DNA from: an uncultured Oscillospiraceae bacterium
GTDB taxonomy: Bacteria; Bacillota; Clostridia; Oscillospirales; Oscillospiraceae
Assembly (NCBI GenBank): GCA_934591895.1
Contig: CAKTPP010000005.1
Coordinates: 104,883-168,882 of the forward strand
DNA length: 64,000 nt
Reading direction: 5' to 3'
This document shows, one piece after another, positions 1 through 9,038 of this stretch. A program made the translations under genes and the position numbers. How positions within the stretch are numbered: position 1 is the stretch's first letter; each line of letters starts with the position of its first letter. The notes under the pieces are model-generated. The model saw only the letters and a program-made list of their open reading frames with translations, was not told the origin of the DNA and searched no databases.

Positions 1-605
1 CGACCGGCCTGAGTCTGCCTTTGTCCGACATAGAGAAAATTCTCCGGAGCAATCCGGATAATATCGTCCTCGTCGACGAGGCGTATGTGGATTTCGGCGC
101 CGAGAGCGCCGTCCGGCTTGTGGACAGGTATGAAAACCTGCTCGTCGCCGGCACGTTTTCCAAATCCCGCTCGCTCGCGGGCGCACGGCTCGGCTTCGGC
201 ATCGGCAATGCGCAGCTGATTGCCAATCTCAACACCATCAAGTATGCAATGAACCCTTACACCGTCAACCGTATGACGGCTGCGGCCGGTATGGCGGCGC
301 TGGCGGATAACGATTACTACATGGCCAACTGCCGCACGATCATGGCCACCCGCGCGTGGACGGCGGCACAGCTCGAGGCGCTCGGCTTCACGGTCCTGCC
401 CTCGCAGGCAAACTTCGTCTTTGCCCGCTCCGACCGCATCGGCGGCGCGGCACTTTACCGGGCGCTCAAAGCGCGCGGCGTGCTTGTGCGCCACTTTGAC
501 AAACCACGCATCCGCGATTACAGCCGCATCACGATCGGTACCATGGCGCAGATGCAGACCCTGATCGCGGCAATTCGGGACATACTGAAGGAGGCAGCGC
601 AATGA
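1..605 (+). CDS. hisC: histidinol-phosphate aminotransferase, 5' partial
   Basis: This is the C-terminal part of a class I/II PLP aminotransferase. It converts imidazole-acetol phosphate to histidinol phosphate in histidine synthesis, in the cytosol. The reading frame is open from the left edge (first full codon at base 3), so the true start lies upstream. The partial protein begins with TGLSLPLSDIEKIL, a typical HisC stretch. It keeps the DEAYVDF motif, in which Asp and Tyr contact PLP, and the SKSRSLAGARLG loop, whose Lys should form the Schiff base. The stop overlaps the hisB start by 4 bases (ATGA), so translation is probably coupled. Its position at the head of hisBHAF supports hisC over other aminotransferases. 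Confidence 0.95.
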   Translation, partial: TGLSLPLSDIEKILRSNPDNIVLVDEAYVDFGAESAVRLVDRYENLLVAGTFSKSRSLAGARLGFGIGNAQLIANLNTIKYAMNPYTVNRMTAAAGMAALADNDYYMANCRTIMATRAWTAAQLEALGFTVLPSQANFVFARSDRIGGAALYRALKARGVLVRHFDKPRIRDYSRITIGTMAQMQTLIAAIRDILKEAAQ

Positions 606-1192
606 GATCAGCGACCATTACCCGCACCACGGCGGAAACGGACATCACGCTCACGCTCGGTCTTGACGGCCGCGGCATCACGCAGATCGACACCGGCTGC
701 GGCTTTCTCGACCACATGCTCACGCTGTTCGCCCGGCATGGCCGCTTTGATCTGGCCGTGACCTGCAAGGGCGACACCTATGTGGATTACCACCACACGA
801 CGGAGGACATCGGCATTTGTCTCGGCAAGGCGTTTGCGCAGGCACTGGGCGGCAAAAAGGGCATCGTGCGCTACGGCGACACGGTCCTGCCCATGGATGA
901 GGCGCTCATCCTCTCGGCGGTCGATATCTCCGGCCGAGGCGAGTTGTATTACAGCCTGAGCATCCCGGCGGAAAAAGTCGGCGATTTTGACACGGAGCTC
1001 TGCGAGGAGTTCTGGCGCGCCTTCGCGCGCGACGCCGGTGTGACGCTGCACCTGCAGCAGCTCGCCGGACGCAATGCGCATCACATTTTGGAAGGTGCGT
1101 TCAAGTCTGCGGCGCGCAGCCTGCGTGCAGCTGCTGCCATTGACGCGGACTTCGCGGATGAGGTGCCGTCTACGAAAGGAATGTTGGCATGA
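602..1192 (+). CDS. hisB: imidazoleglycerol-phosphate dehydratase
   Basis: HisB dehydrates imidazole-glycerol phosphate to imidazole-acetol phosphate, the step before HisC. The 196-residue length is normal for the monofunctional bacterial enzyme, with no fused phosphatase domain. The family metal-binding motifs are present: GCGFLDHML near residue 37, DYHHTTED near residue 60, and HHILEGAFK near residue 160, which supply the histidines and glutamates for two Mn ions. The gene starts inside the hisC stop (ATGA) and ends inside the hisH start, as expected in a tightly packed operon. The histidinol-phosphatase activity fused to HisB in some enterobacteria is probably supplied here by the PHP protein at 3919-4689. 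Confidence 0.97.
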   Translation: MRSATITRTTAETDITLTLGLDGRGITQIDTGCGFLDHMLTLFARHGRFDLAVTCKGDTYVDYHHTTEDIGICLGKAFAQALGGKKGIVRYGDTVLPMDEALILSAVDISGRGELYYSLSIPAEKVGDFDTELCEEFWRAFARDAGVTLHLQQLAGRNAHHILEGAFKSAARSLRAAAAIDADFADEVPSTKGMLA

Positions 1193-1806
1193 TCGCGGTT
1201 ATTGATTACGGCGTCGGGAACCTGTTTTCCCTCTGCTCGTCTCTGCGCAGCATCGGTGCGCAGACCGTTGTCACGGCGGATCCTGCGCAGCTGCGCGCGG
1301 CGGACAAACTGATTCTGCCCGGCGTCGGCGCCTTTGCCGATGCGGCGCAGAAGCTGTGCGACAGCGGCCTTGACCGCGTGATCTGCGCGCAGGCGGCGGC
1401 CGGCAAGGACATTCTGGGCATCTGTCTCGGTATGCAGCTGCTGTTTGAGAAAAGTTATGAGTACGGCGAGCACGCGGGCCTCGGTCTCCTGCGCGGCCGC
1501 GTTGTGCCGATGGAGGGAAAGCTCCCGCCGGAGCTGAAGATCCCGCACATCGGCTGGAACGCACTGCGGTTTCAAAAACCGAGCGCACTTTTCCGGAATA
1601 TCTCGGACGGCGATTGCGTGTACTTCGTCCATTCCTATTATGCGGCTGACTGCGCCGGGAGCGTCATTGCGACCACGGAATACGGCATCGACCTGACTGC
1701 CGCCGTGGAGCAGGGCAACGTCAAGGGCTGCCAGTTCCACCCGGAAAAGAGCGGCCGCGTGGGGCTGAACATCCTGCGCGCATTTTGTGAGGTGGAACCT
1801 GTATGA
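1189..1806 (+). CDS. hisH: imidazole glycerol phosphate synthase, glutaminase subunit
   Basis: HisH is the class I glutamine amidotransferase subunit that feeds ammonia to HisF. The 205-residue protein has the oxyanion-strand region GVGNLFSL near the N terminus, the nucleophile elbow GICLGMQLLF with Cys79, and the His-x-Glu pair in CQFHPEKSG near the C terminus, giving a complete Cys-His-Glu triad. It overlaps hisB upstream and hisA downstream by 4 bases each. The order hisH-hisA-hisF, with the partner cyclase two genes downstream, supports assignment as HisH over other GATase-1 proteins. Confidence 0.97.
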   Translation: MIAVIDYGVGNLFSLCSSLRSIGAQTVVTADPAQLRAADKLILPGVGAFADAAQKLCDSGLDRVICAQAAAGKDILGICLGMQLLFEKSYEYGEHAGLGLLRGRVVPMEGKLPPELKIPHIGWNALRFQKPSALFRNISDGDCVYFVHSYYAADCAGSVIATTEYGIDLTAAVEQGNVKGCQFHPEKSGRVGLNILRAFCEVEPV

Positions 1807-2516
1807 TCTTGCTTCCTGCGATCGATCTCTATGAGAAAAAAGCCGTCCGGCTGTTCAAGGGCGATTACCGGCAGATGACGGTCTACAGTGATGACCCGCT
1901 GGCCGTGGCGCAGGACTTTGTGCGGCAGGGCGCTGCGCATATCCACATGGTCGACCTTGAGGGCGCGCGCGACGGCACAACGCCGAATCTGGACATTGTC
2001 CGCGAGGTCGCGGCGCAGACGCCGCTGTTCGTCGAGATCGGCGGCGGCATCCGAGACATGGCAACGGTGCAGCGCTATCTGGATGCAGGCGTCGGGCGCG
2101 TGATCCTCGGCACGGCTGCCGTGCAGGATGCGGCGTTTCTGGCCCAGGCGGTCGCCGCTTATGGCGCACAGATCGCAGTCGGCGCGGACATCCGCGACGG
2201 CCGCATTGCCATCCGCGGTTGGCTGGAGACGGCGGATGTGACGCTCGACGCGTTTTTTGCCCGCATGCAGGCGCTCGGCGTGCAGACAGTCATCTGCACG
2301 GACATTTCCCGGGACGGGGCCATGCGCGGCACGAACCGGGCGCTGTACCGTCAGCTGTCGCAGAAGTATTCTCTGAACATCACGGCGTCCGGCGGCGTTT
2401 CCGATCTGGACGATATACGCGCGCTGCGCCGGATGGGGCTCTACGGCGCCATCATCGGCAAGGCGTATTATACCGGCGCGATCGACCTCGCGCAGGCAAT
2501 TGAGGTGGCACGATGA
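1803..2516 (+). CDS. hisA: ProFAR isomerase
   Basis: HisA is a TIM-barrel isomerase that opens the ribose of ProFAR to give PRFAR. The 237-residue length and N-terminal LLPAIDLYEKKAVRL are typical; the Asp of PAID is the expected catalytic acid/base on strand 1. A second catalytic Asp lies in ICTDISRDGAMRG in the C-terminal half. The phosphate-binding loops EIGGGIRD and ASGGVSDLDD show the two-fold half-barrel symmetry shared with HisF. It overlaps hisH and hisF by 4 bases each. PriA, the dual HisA/TrpF enzyme of actinobacteria, is an unlikely alternative in this context. Confidence 0.97.
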   Translation: MILLPAIDLYEKKAVRLFKGDYRQMTVYSDDPLAVAQDFVRQGAAHIHMVDLEGARDGTTPNLDIVREVAAQTPLFVEIGGGIRDMATVQRYLDAGVGRVILGTAAVQDAAFLAQAVAAYGAQIAVGADIRDGRIAIRGWLETADVTLDAFFARMQALGVQTVICTDISRDGAMRGTNRALYRQLSQKYSLNITASGGVSDLDDIRALRRMGLYGAIIGKAYYTGAIDLAQAIEVAR

Positions 2517-3268
2517 TTACCAAACGCATCATCCCCTGTCTGGACGTCAAGGACGGCAGGGTCGTCAAGGGCGTCAACTTTGCGGGTCTGGCTGATGTGT
2601 CCTCACCCGTGGAGCTGGCGCGGTATTATTCCGATCACGGCGCGGACGAGCTGGTGTTTTACGATATCACGGCGTCCGTCGAGGGACGGCGGCTGTTTAC
2701 GGATATTCTGCGCGAGGTGGCAGGTCAGATCTTCATCCCGCTCACGGTCGGCGGCGGCATCCGCACCGTCGATGATTTTGACCGCGTGCTCAAGTGCGGC
2801 GCGGACAAGGTCAGCGTCAACTCCGGCGCTATCCGCGCCCCGGAGCTCATCCGCGCGGCAGCCGAGCGCTATGGCAACCAGTGCGTGGTGATCTCGGCCG
2901 ATGTCAAGCGCGTGGACGGGCAGTTTCGCGTCTTTGCCAAGGGCGGCCGGGAGGACACCGGCATGGAGGCCATCGGCTGGATCCAAAAATGCGTCGCCCT
3001 CGGTGCGGGGGAGGTCGTGGTCAACTCTATCGACACTGACGGCGTCCGGCGGGGGTTTGACCTGCCGCTGCTGCAGGCGGTGTGCGCGGCCGTGAACGTG
3101 CCGGTGATCGCCTCCGGCGGCGCTGGCAGCATCACGGACTTCGTGGAGCTGTTTCAAAAAGTTCCGACGGTCGACGCCGGTCTGGCTGCGTCCATTTTTC
3201 ACTTCGGCGAGGTGGCGATCCCCGAACTCAAACAGGCGCTGCGCGCCGAGAACATTCTTGTGAGGTAA
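2513..3268 (+). CDS. hisF: imidazole glycerol phosphate synthase, cyclase subunit
   Basis: HisF is the TIM-barrel cyclase that uses ammonia from HisH to convert PRFAR to imidazole-glycerol phosphate and AICAR. The 251-residue protein opens with the typical KRIIPCLDVKDGRVVKG, carrying the catalytic Asp, and has a second Asp in SIDTDGVRRGFD. The phosphate loops TVGGGIRT and ASGGAGS are present. AICAR links this step to purine synthesis. It starts in the hisA stop and ends 6 bases before the GTG start of hisIE. Confidence 0.97.
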   Translation: MITKRIIPCLDVKDGRVVKGVNFAGLADVSSPVELARYYSDHGADELVFYDITASVEGRRLFTDILREVAGQIFIPLTVGGGIRTVDDFDRVLKCGADKVSVNSGAIRAPELIRAAAERYGNQCVVISADVKRVDGQFRVFAKGGREDTGMEAIGWIQKCVALGAGEVVVNSIDTDGVRRGFDLPLLQAVCAAVNVPVIASGGAGSITDFVELFQKVPTVDAGLAASIFHFGEVAIPELKQALRAENILVR

Positions 3269-3274
3269 TATGCT

Positions 3275-3922
3275 GTGCTGGATATCAACGAACTGAAATT
3301 TGATGACCGGGGTCTGATCCCTGCCGTGGTGGTCGATGCCGTCACAAAGCAGGTGCTGACCGTTGCGTACATGAATGAAGAGAGCCTGCGCATCTCCATG
3401 GCCGAGGGTCGGACGTGCTTCTGGAGCCGGTCGCGGCAGGAGCTCTGGCGCAAGGGTGAGACGAGCGGCAATGTGCAGCATATTGTCAGCATCACGGCCG
3501 ATTGTGACGCCGATGCGCTCGTTGTCGTGGTGGAAAAGGACGGCCCCGCGTGCCACACGGGCAGTGACTCGTGCTTTTTCCGCCCTGTCTGGCACAGCGA
3601 CACGCTGCAGGACTTCAGCCTTCAGGGCCTCTACGAGCTGCTTGCCGACCGGAAAGCGGCGCGGCCGGAAGGTTCCTACACGAGCTATCTGTTTGATAAA
3701 GGCATCGATAAGATACTCAAGAAGGTCGGCGAGGAGAGCACGGAGGTCATCATTGCCGCCAAGGCTGACGATCGGAAAGAGACGGTCTACGAGCTGGCCG
3801 ATCTGGCCTATCACGCCATGGTGCTCATGGTGCAGATGGGCATTTCCGTCGAGGACGTGCACCGGGAGCTTGCCTCCCGCCACATCATCGATCACAAGAT
3901 CAAGCAGGAGAAAATGACATGA
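3275..3922 (+). CDS. hisI: phosphoribosyl-AMP cyclohydrolase / phosphoribosyl-ATP pyrophosphatase fusion
   Basis: This bifunctional HisI-HisE fusion performs steps 2 and 3 of histidine synthesis. Residues about 1-105 are the PRA-CH (HisI) domain, with FWSRSRQELWRKGETSG and the metal ligands in ADCDADAL and ACHTGSDSCF. Residues about 115-215 are the alpha-helical PRA-PH (HisE) domain, with VGEESTEVIIAAK and the ELADLAYH segment that carry acidic Mg ligands. The start is GTG at 3275; an ATG at 3270 is in another frame. A length of 215 residues fits the fused form. It overlaps the following PHP gene by 4 bases. Confidence 0.95.
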   Translation: MLDINELKFDDRGLIPAVVVDAVTKQVLTVAYMNEESLRISMAEGRTCFWSRSRQELWRKGETSGNVQHIVSITADCDADALVVVVEKDGPACHTGSDSCFFRPVWHSDTLQDFSLQGLYELLADRKAARPEGSYTSYLFDKGIDKILKKVGEESTEVIIAAKADDRKETVYELADLAYHAMVLMVQMGISVEDVHRELASRHIIDHKIKQEKMT

Positions 3923-4689
3923 TGCGCCCGTCAAATTACCACACGCACACCGTATTCTGCGACGGGATCGACACGCCGGAGGCGATCGTGCGCGAGGCGA
4001 TCCGCCTCGGCTGCCCGGAGCTCGGCTTTTCCGGGCACTCATATACGTTTTTTGATGAGAGCTACTGCATGTCACCGGCCGGGACGGAGGCGTACAAGGC
4101 CGACGTGCGCGCGCTCCGACAGAAATATGCCGGAAAGATCCGCATCCTGCTCGGCGTAGAGCAGGACTATTATTCCGAGGCGCCGACGGATGATTATGAC
4201 TACGTCATCGGCTCGGTACATTACGTGAAAAAGGACGGGTGCTATTTCCCGGTCGACGAGAGCCGGGAGCTGCAGCAGCAGGCTGTAGCCGAGCACTACG
4301 GCGGCGATTTTTACGCCTTCGTTGAGGATTATTACCGTACCGTCGCGGATGTCTATGACCGTACGCACTGCGATATCATCGGCCACTTTGACCTCATCAT
4401 GAAGTTCAATGACGACGGGGCGCTGTTTGATCCGGACCACCCGCGCTGCCGCGCAGCGGTGCTCACTGCGCTCGAGCGGCTGATGCAGACACCCGCCGTG
4501 TTTGAGTGCAACACCGGCGCGATCGCCCGCGGCTACCGCACGCAGCCGTACCCGGCCGCATGGATCCGGGACGAGCTGCACGCGCGCGGGAAATGCCTGC
4601 TCTGGTCGTCGGACTGCCACGACAAGAAGGATCTGCTCTTCGGTTTTGACGAGAGACAGGAGCCGTATGGGCAGTTATTGCAGCGCTGA
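3919..4689 (+). CDS. hisJ: PHP-family histidinol-phosphatase
   Basis: This 256-residue PHP-domain phosphoesterase probably dephosphorylates histidinol phosphate. The N-terminal NYHTHTVFCDG is the PHP metal-binding motif I. Further ligands are visible in FSGHSYTFF, GVEQDYY, GSVHYV and the C-terminal SSDCHDKKDL. Gram-positive species commonly use this non-orthologous enzyme in place of the HisB phosphatase domain, which hisB here lacks. Its place as last gene of the his operon, overlapping hisIE by ATGA, strongly supports the role. It is followed by an intrinsic terminator at 4822-4850. Confidence 0.9.
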   Translation: MMRPSNYHTHTVFCDGIDTPEAIVREAIRLGCPELGFSGHSYTFFDESYCMSPAGTEAYKADVRALRQKYAGKIRILLGVEQDYYSEAPTDDYDYVIGSVHYVKKDGCYFPVDESRELQQQAVAEHYGGDFYAFVEDYYRTVADVYDRTHCDIIGHFDLIMKFNDDGALFDPDHPRCRAAVLTALERLMQTPAVFECNTGAIARGYRTQPYPAAWIRDELHARGKCLLWSSDCHDKKDLLFGFDERQEPYGQLLQR

Positions 4690-4821
4690 CATGGGCGCGC
4701 TGCCGCGCGAATATACTCCCCATGCGCACCGTTCTGATATCAGCGGATGCACAAGAGCGGCTCGGCATGACCATGCCGCTTCCGCATCTGTGCTGTCCCT
4801 GTTTTGAGCGTGTTCTGCTGT

Positions 4822-4850
4822 GCGGCCGCCTGTTCGGCGGCCGCTTTTTT
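4822..4850 (+). terminator. intrinsic terminator of the his operon
   Basis: A perfect 9-bp stem GCGGCCGCC / GGCGGCCGC with a 5-base loop (TGTTC) is followed directly by six T. It lies 133 bases after the PHP phosphatase stop and before the next promoter. Confidence 0.9.
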
Positions 4851-4887
4851 CGTGTATTTTTTGCGTGTAAACAATTTGTGAAGTCTC

Positions 4888-4916
4888 TTGACGTTTTGCG
4901 TGAATGTCCTTATAAT
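4888..4916 (+). promoter_or_regulatory. sigma-A promoter of marR-ABC operon
   Basis: TTGACG at 4888-4893 and a perfect TATAAT at 4911-4916 are separated by 17 bp. The marR start at 4948 follows 32 bases after the -10 box, so the leader is short. A MarR operator would be expected near this promoter, but I see no convincing long palindrome. Confidence 0.85.
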
Positions 4917-4947
4917 GCGTAGCGTGCTACATATTCGGAGGTGCATC

Positions 4948-5367
4948 ATGGAGCAATATCCGATCGGATGTCTATTAAAAATGATCACGGATAAGATCAA
5001 AATGCAGGCCGACGCCAGCCTTGCGCAGCATGATCTGACGCTGACGCAAAGCCGTGTCCTTGGCTATCTGGCTCGAAACTGCGGCGAGGCGACGCAGAAG
5101 GAGATCGAGGGCTTTCTGCAGGTGTCGCACCCGACCGTAGCGGGCGTCATCGGGCGCATGGAGCAAAAGGGCTTTGTGTCCTGCCGGCCCGACCCGGCGG
5201 ATAAGCGCAGCAAGCTTGTCTGCCAGACACCGCGCGCCGCCGAGATCGCACAGCAAATGCAGGCGACGATCGAGGCCACAGAGCAGCAGATGCTCCGCTC
5301 GCTGACACCGCAGCAGATCGCGGCGCTCGAAGATGCCCTGCGCACGATCTATGCCGACCTCGGCTGA
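4948..5367 (+). CDS. MarR-family transcriptional regulator
   Basis: This 139-residue winged-helix regulator probably acts as a homodimeric repressor that senses small ligands. The ATG at 4948 has a good Shine-Dalgarno (cggagg, 8 bases upstream) and follows a consensus promoter; the frame is open further upstream but that extension would cross the promoter. Residues about 30-95 form the HTH/wing region (LTQSRVLGYLARNCGEATQK, then HPTVAGVIGRMEQKGFV, RPDPADKRSK), including the DxRSK-type wing typical of MarR. It lies 30 bases upstream of two ABC exporter genes, so local control of that exporter and autoregulation are likely. Confidence 0.9.
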   Translation: MEQYPIGCLLKMITDKIKMQADASLAQHDLTLTQSRVLGYLARNCGEATQKEIEGFLQVSHPTVAGVIGRMEQKGFVSCRPDPADKRSKLVCQTPRAAEIAQQMQATIEATEQQMLRSLTPQQIAALEDALRTIYADLG

Positions 5368-5397
5368 TCTTCCTGCAAACCCGGAAGGAGGAAACCC

Positions 5398-7149
5398 ATG
5401 CTTCATACATTGACCCGCAGTCTGCGGGAAAATAAAGGCCCCGCGCTCGTGACGGTTTTGCTCTCGGCGCTCGAGGTCGTGTTCGAGATCGTGATCCCGC
5501 TGTTCATGTCCAACCTCATCGACTTCGGCATCGAGGGCGGCAGTATGGCGGCGGTCTGGAAGTTCGGCGCATTTTTGCTGCTGCTGGCGGCGTTCCAGCT
5601 GGCGACCGGCGTGCTCGCCGCGCGCATCGCCGCGCGCGCGTCCGTCGGCTTTGCGGCGAATCTGCGCGAGGACATGTACGACAACGTGCAGACGTTCGCG
5701 TTTTCGAACATCGACAAGTTTTCCACCGCATCCATCGTCACACGCCTGACGACGGACACCACGAACGTGCAAAATGCATTTCAGATGCTCATGCGCATGG
5801 CGATCCGTTCACCGGTCATGCTGGTCTTTTCCATGATTGTGTCGTTCCGCATCAGCCGCGACATTTCGATGACGTTTCTCGTCATCCTGCCGATCCTTGC
5901 GCTGGCGCTGTTTTTTATCATCCGCAGCGTGTTTCCGGTCTTTTCGCGCGTGTTTCGCACGTATGATGAGCTCAACAACGTTGTGCAGGAGAATGTCCGC
6001 GGTATTCGCGTCGTGAAATCGTTCAATCAGGAGCGGCACGAGATCGGTAAGTTCGGCGCGATCTCCGAGCGCATTTATAAAGATTTCTCCAAGGGCGAGC
6101 GGCTCATCACGCTCAACGCGCCGCTGATGCAGTTTTGCATCTATACGTGCATGATCGTGATCTCGTGGCTCGGCGCGAAGGCCATCATCGCCAGCGGCAA
6201 CGATCCAGCGTTCGGCCTCACGACCGGCAATCTCACCGCGCTCATCACCTATACCATGCAGATCCTCTCGAGCCTGATGATGCTCTCAATGGTTTTTGCC
6301 ATGCTGACGATCTCGCTCTCGTCCGCGCGGCGTATTGCCGAGGTGCTCGAGGAGCGGACGGATATCCCGCAGCCGGCGCAGCCGGTCATGACCGTGCGCG
6401 ACGGCGCGGTCGACTTTGACCACGTGAGCTTTGTCTACGCCTCCAAGGCGGACAAAAAAGTGCTCGACGACATTGACCTGCATATCCGCTCCGGCGAGAC
6501 GATCGGCGTCATCGGCGGCACCGGCGCATCGAAATCCTCGCTCGTGCAGCTCATCCCGCGCCTGTACGACGTGACCGGCGGCAAGCTGACGCTCGGCGGC
6601 GTGGACGTGCGCGACTATGATCTGGATACTCTGCGCGGCGCCGTCGCCATGGTGCTGCAGAAAAACGAGCTCTTTTCCGGCACGATCGCCGAAAATCTCC
6701 GCTGGGGCAATGAAAACGCCACGGACGAGCAGCTGCGTCATGCCTGCAAGCTTGCGTGCGCGGACGGCTTCATCTCCGCCATGCCGGATGGGTATGACAC
6801 CCATATCGAGCAGGGCGGCACGAATGTCTCCGGCGGACAGAAGCAGCGCCTGTGCATCGCCCGCGCGCTGCTGAAAAAGCCGAAGGTGCTCATTCTTGAC
6901 GACTCGACGAGCGCCGTCGACACGCGCACGGATGCTCAGATCCAGCAGGCGCTCTCGACCTACATCCCCGACACGACGAAGATCATTATCGCGCAGCGCA
7001 TCAGTTCGGTGCAGAATGCAGACCGCATCGTTGTGCTCGATGACGGACACATCGACGCCGTCGGCAGCCACGATGAGCTGCTGCGCACGTGCGAAATTTA
7101 CCGCGAGGTCTATGAGTCCCAGCAGAAGGGAGGCGAGGACGATGCGTGA
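5398..7149 (+). CDS. ABC exporter half-transporter, degenerate-site subunit
   Basis: This is a 583-residue type IV ABC exporter with a six-helix membrane domain (residues about 15-315) fused to an ATPase domain (about 335-575). It should pair with the next gene product. The NBD has an unusual Walker A, GGTGASKSSL, and a normal signature NVSGGQKQR. Its Walker B reads LILDDSTSAVD, so the catalytic Glu is replaced by Asp502. The switch His is replaced by Gln533 (IAQRISS). These changes mark the degenerate-site half of heterodimeric multidrug exporters such as BmrC/D or TM287/288. The start has a strong RBS (ggaggaaa). It overlaps the partner gene by 8 bases. The substrate is unknown; the marR context suggests drug or toxic-compound export. 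Confidence 0.93.
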   Translation: MLHTLTRSLRENKGPALVTVLLSALEVVFEIVIPLFMSNLIDFGIEGGSMAAVWKFGAFLLLLAAFQLATGVLAARIAARASVGFAANLREDMYDNVQTFAFSNIDKFSTASIVTRLTTDTTNVQNAFQMLMRMAIRSPVMLVFSMIVSFRISRDISMTFLVILPILALALFFIIRSVFPVFSRVFRTYDELNNVVQENVRGIRVVKSFNQERHEIGKFGAISERIYKDFSKGERLITLNAPLMQFCIYTCMIVISWLGAKAIIASGNDPAFGLTTGNLTALITYTMQILSSLMMLSMVFAMLTISLSSARRIAEVLEERTDIPQPAQPVMTVRDGAVDFDHVSFVYASKADKKVLDDIDLHIRSGETIGVIGGTGASKSSLVQLIPRLYDVTGGKLTLGGVDVRDYDLDTLRGAVAMVLQKNELFSGTIAENLRWGNENATDEQLRHACKLACADGFISAMPDGYDTHIEQGGTNVSGGQKQRLCIARALLKKPKVLILDDSTSAVDTRTDAQIQQALSTYIPDTTKIIIAQRISSVQNADRIVVLDDGHIDAVGSHDELLRTCEIYREVYESQQKGGEDDA

Positions 7150-9031
7150 ACGCCCGAAATTCGACGGCCGGACGCTCAAGCGCCTGCTGTCGTATATGCG
7201 TGCCTATAAGGGCACGCTCGTGCTCGTGACGGTCTGCATCCTGCTGAGCGCGGTCGCAGGCGCGGCCTCGTCCATGTTCCTGCAAAAGCTGATCGACGGC
7301 TATATCGTGCCGATGCTCGGCACAGCGTCGCCGGACTTTTCCGGTCTGATCCGCGCGCTGATCACCATCGGCTGCGTATATCTTATCGGTACGCTGGCCA
7401 CATGGCTGTATAACCGCCGCATGGTCACGATCGCGCAGGGGACGCTCAAGCGCATCCGTGACGAGATGTTCGAGAAGATGCAGAGCCTGCCCATCCGCTA
7501 CTTTGACACGCATACGCACGGCGACATCATGAGCCTGTACACAAACGATACCGACACGCTGCGCCAGATGATCGCGCAGTCCATGGCACAGCTCGTATCG
7601 TCCGTGTTCACGCTTGCGGCAGTGTTTTTCTGCATGCTGTACATCAGCGTCTGGCTGACGCTGATCGTGTGCGCCGTCATGGCGCTCATCCTCATGTTCG
7701 TGCGCAAGCTCACCGGCCGCATCGGCGGCTACTTCATGGCGCAGCAGACGGCGCTGGCCGACCTCAACGGCTATGTTGAGGAGATGGTCAACGGCCAGAA
7801 GGTCGTCAAGGTCTTCTGCCATGAGGAGCAGAGCAAGGCGGAGCTGCGCCGCCGCAACCGCGTCTGGGCGGAAAACGCCGCGCGCGCCAGCGGCATGGCC
7901 AACAGCATGATGCCGATGATGAACGCCGTCGGCTATCTGCAGTATGTTATCATCGCTGTCATCGGCGGCACGATGGCGATTGCCGGCACGCCGAACCTCG
8001 GCCTGACGGGCATGAACACGCTCACGCTCGGTATGATCGCATCCTTCCTCACGCTCTCGCGCGGGTTTACAAACCCCATCTCGCAGATCTCCAACCAGTT
8101 CAACTCCATCGTCACGGCGTTGGCCGGTGCATCGCGCATCTTTGCCTTCATGGATGCCGAGCCGGAGACGGACGACGGCTATGTGACGCTTGTCAATGCC
8201 AGAGAGGAAAACGGCGCGCTCGTCGAGACCGATCACCACACGGGCCTCTGGGCGTGGAAGCATCCGCACAGCGACGGCACGGTCACATACACGAAGCTTG
8301 CCGGGCGCGTCGTGTTTGACCACGTGGACTTCGGCTATACGCCGGATAAAGAGGTCCTGCATGACATCACGCTCTACGCTGAACCCGGTCAGAAGGTCGC
8401 CTTCGTCGGCGCGACCGGCGCCGGAAAGACGACGATCACGAATCTCATCAACCGCTTTTACGACATTGCCGACGGCAAGATCCGCTACGACGGCATCAAC
8501 ATCAACAAGATCCGCAAGGCTGATCTGCGCCGCAGCCTCGGCATCGTGCTGCAGGATGTGAACCTCTTTACCGGTACGGTCATGGAAAATATCCGCTACG
8601 GAAATCCGGCTGCGACGGATGATGAATGTATCGCCGCGGCGAAGCTTGCCAACGCAGACCACTTCATCCGCATGCTGCCCGACGGCTACAACACCGTGCT
8701 CAAGGGTGACGGCAGCGGCCTGAGCCAGGGACAGCGGCAGCTGCTGAGCATTGCGCGCGCGGCCGTGTCCGACCCGCCGGTCATGATCCTTGATGAGGCG
8801 ACAAGCTCCATCGACACCCGCACGGAGGCGCTCGTGCAGAGCGGTATGGATAAGCTCATGGAGGGGCGCACGGTGTTCGTCATCGCGCACAGGCTCTCAA
8901 CGGTCAAAAACGCCGATGTGATCATGGTGCTCGACCATGGCCGCATCATCGAGCGCGGCAATCACGCCAGGCTCATCGCGGAAAAGGGTGTCTACTATCA
9001 GCTCTATACCGGTGCATTCGAACTGGAATAA
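7142..9031 (+). CDS. ABC exporter half-transporter, consensus Walker subunit
   Basis: This 629-residue partner half-transporter has a membrane domain (about residues 15-330) and an NBD (about 380-625). Walker A GATGAGKTT, Walker B MILDEATSSID with catalytic Glu, and switch His in VIAHRLSTV are all canonical. The signature motif is altered to LSQGQRQ, which would face the degenerate Walker site of the other half. So one composite ATP site is competent and the other is not. A linker of about 40 residues between the two domains (around 345-385, 'HHTGLWAWKHPHSD') is longer than in the first subunit. The ATG at 7142 overlaps the end of the preceding gene. The frame is open far upstream, but that is shadow coding of the first subunit. 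Confidence 0.93.
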   Translation: MRERPKFDGRTLKRLLSYMRAYKGTLVLVTVCILLSAVAGAASSMFLQKLIDGYIVPMLGTASPDFSGLIRALITIGCVYLIGTLATWLYNRRMVTIAQGTLKRIRDEMFEKMQSLPIRYFDTHTHGDIMSLYTNDTDTLRQMIAQSMAQLVSSVFTLAAVFFCMLYISVWLTLIVCAVMALILMFVRKLTGRIGGYFMAQQTALADLNGYVEEMVNGQKVVKVFCHEEQSKAELRRRNRVWAENAARASGMANSMMPMMNAVGYLQYVIIAVIGGTMAIAGTPNLGLTGMNTLTLGMIASFLTLSRGFTNPISQISNQFNSIVTALAGASRIFAFMDAEPETDDGYVTLVNAREENGALVETDHHTGLWAWKHPHSDGTVTYTKLAGRVVFDHVDFGYTPDKEVLHDITLYAEPGQKVAFVGATGAGKTTITNLINRFYDIADGKIRYDGININKIRKADLRRSLGIVLQDVNLFTGTVMENIRYGNPAATDDECIAAAKLANADHFIRMLPDGYNTVLKGDGSGLSQGQRQLLSIARAAVSDPPVMILDEATSSIDTRTEALVQSGMDKLMEGRTVFVIAHRLSTVKNADVIMVLDHGRIIERGNHARLIAEKGVYYQLYTGAFELE

Positions 9032-9038
9032 CGCGGGC

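Noticed and set aside
2603..4075. 490-codon minus-strand open frame opposite hisF-hisIE
   Set aside because: It is a shadow of the plus-strand his genes, with low-complexity Arg/Asp/His/Val-rich translation and no motifs. Several other long antisense frames (for example 7001-8890, 21433-24735, 51369-53882) have the same explanation.
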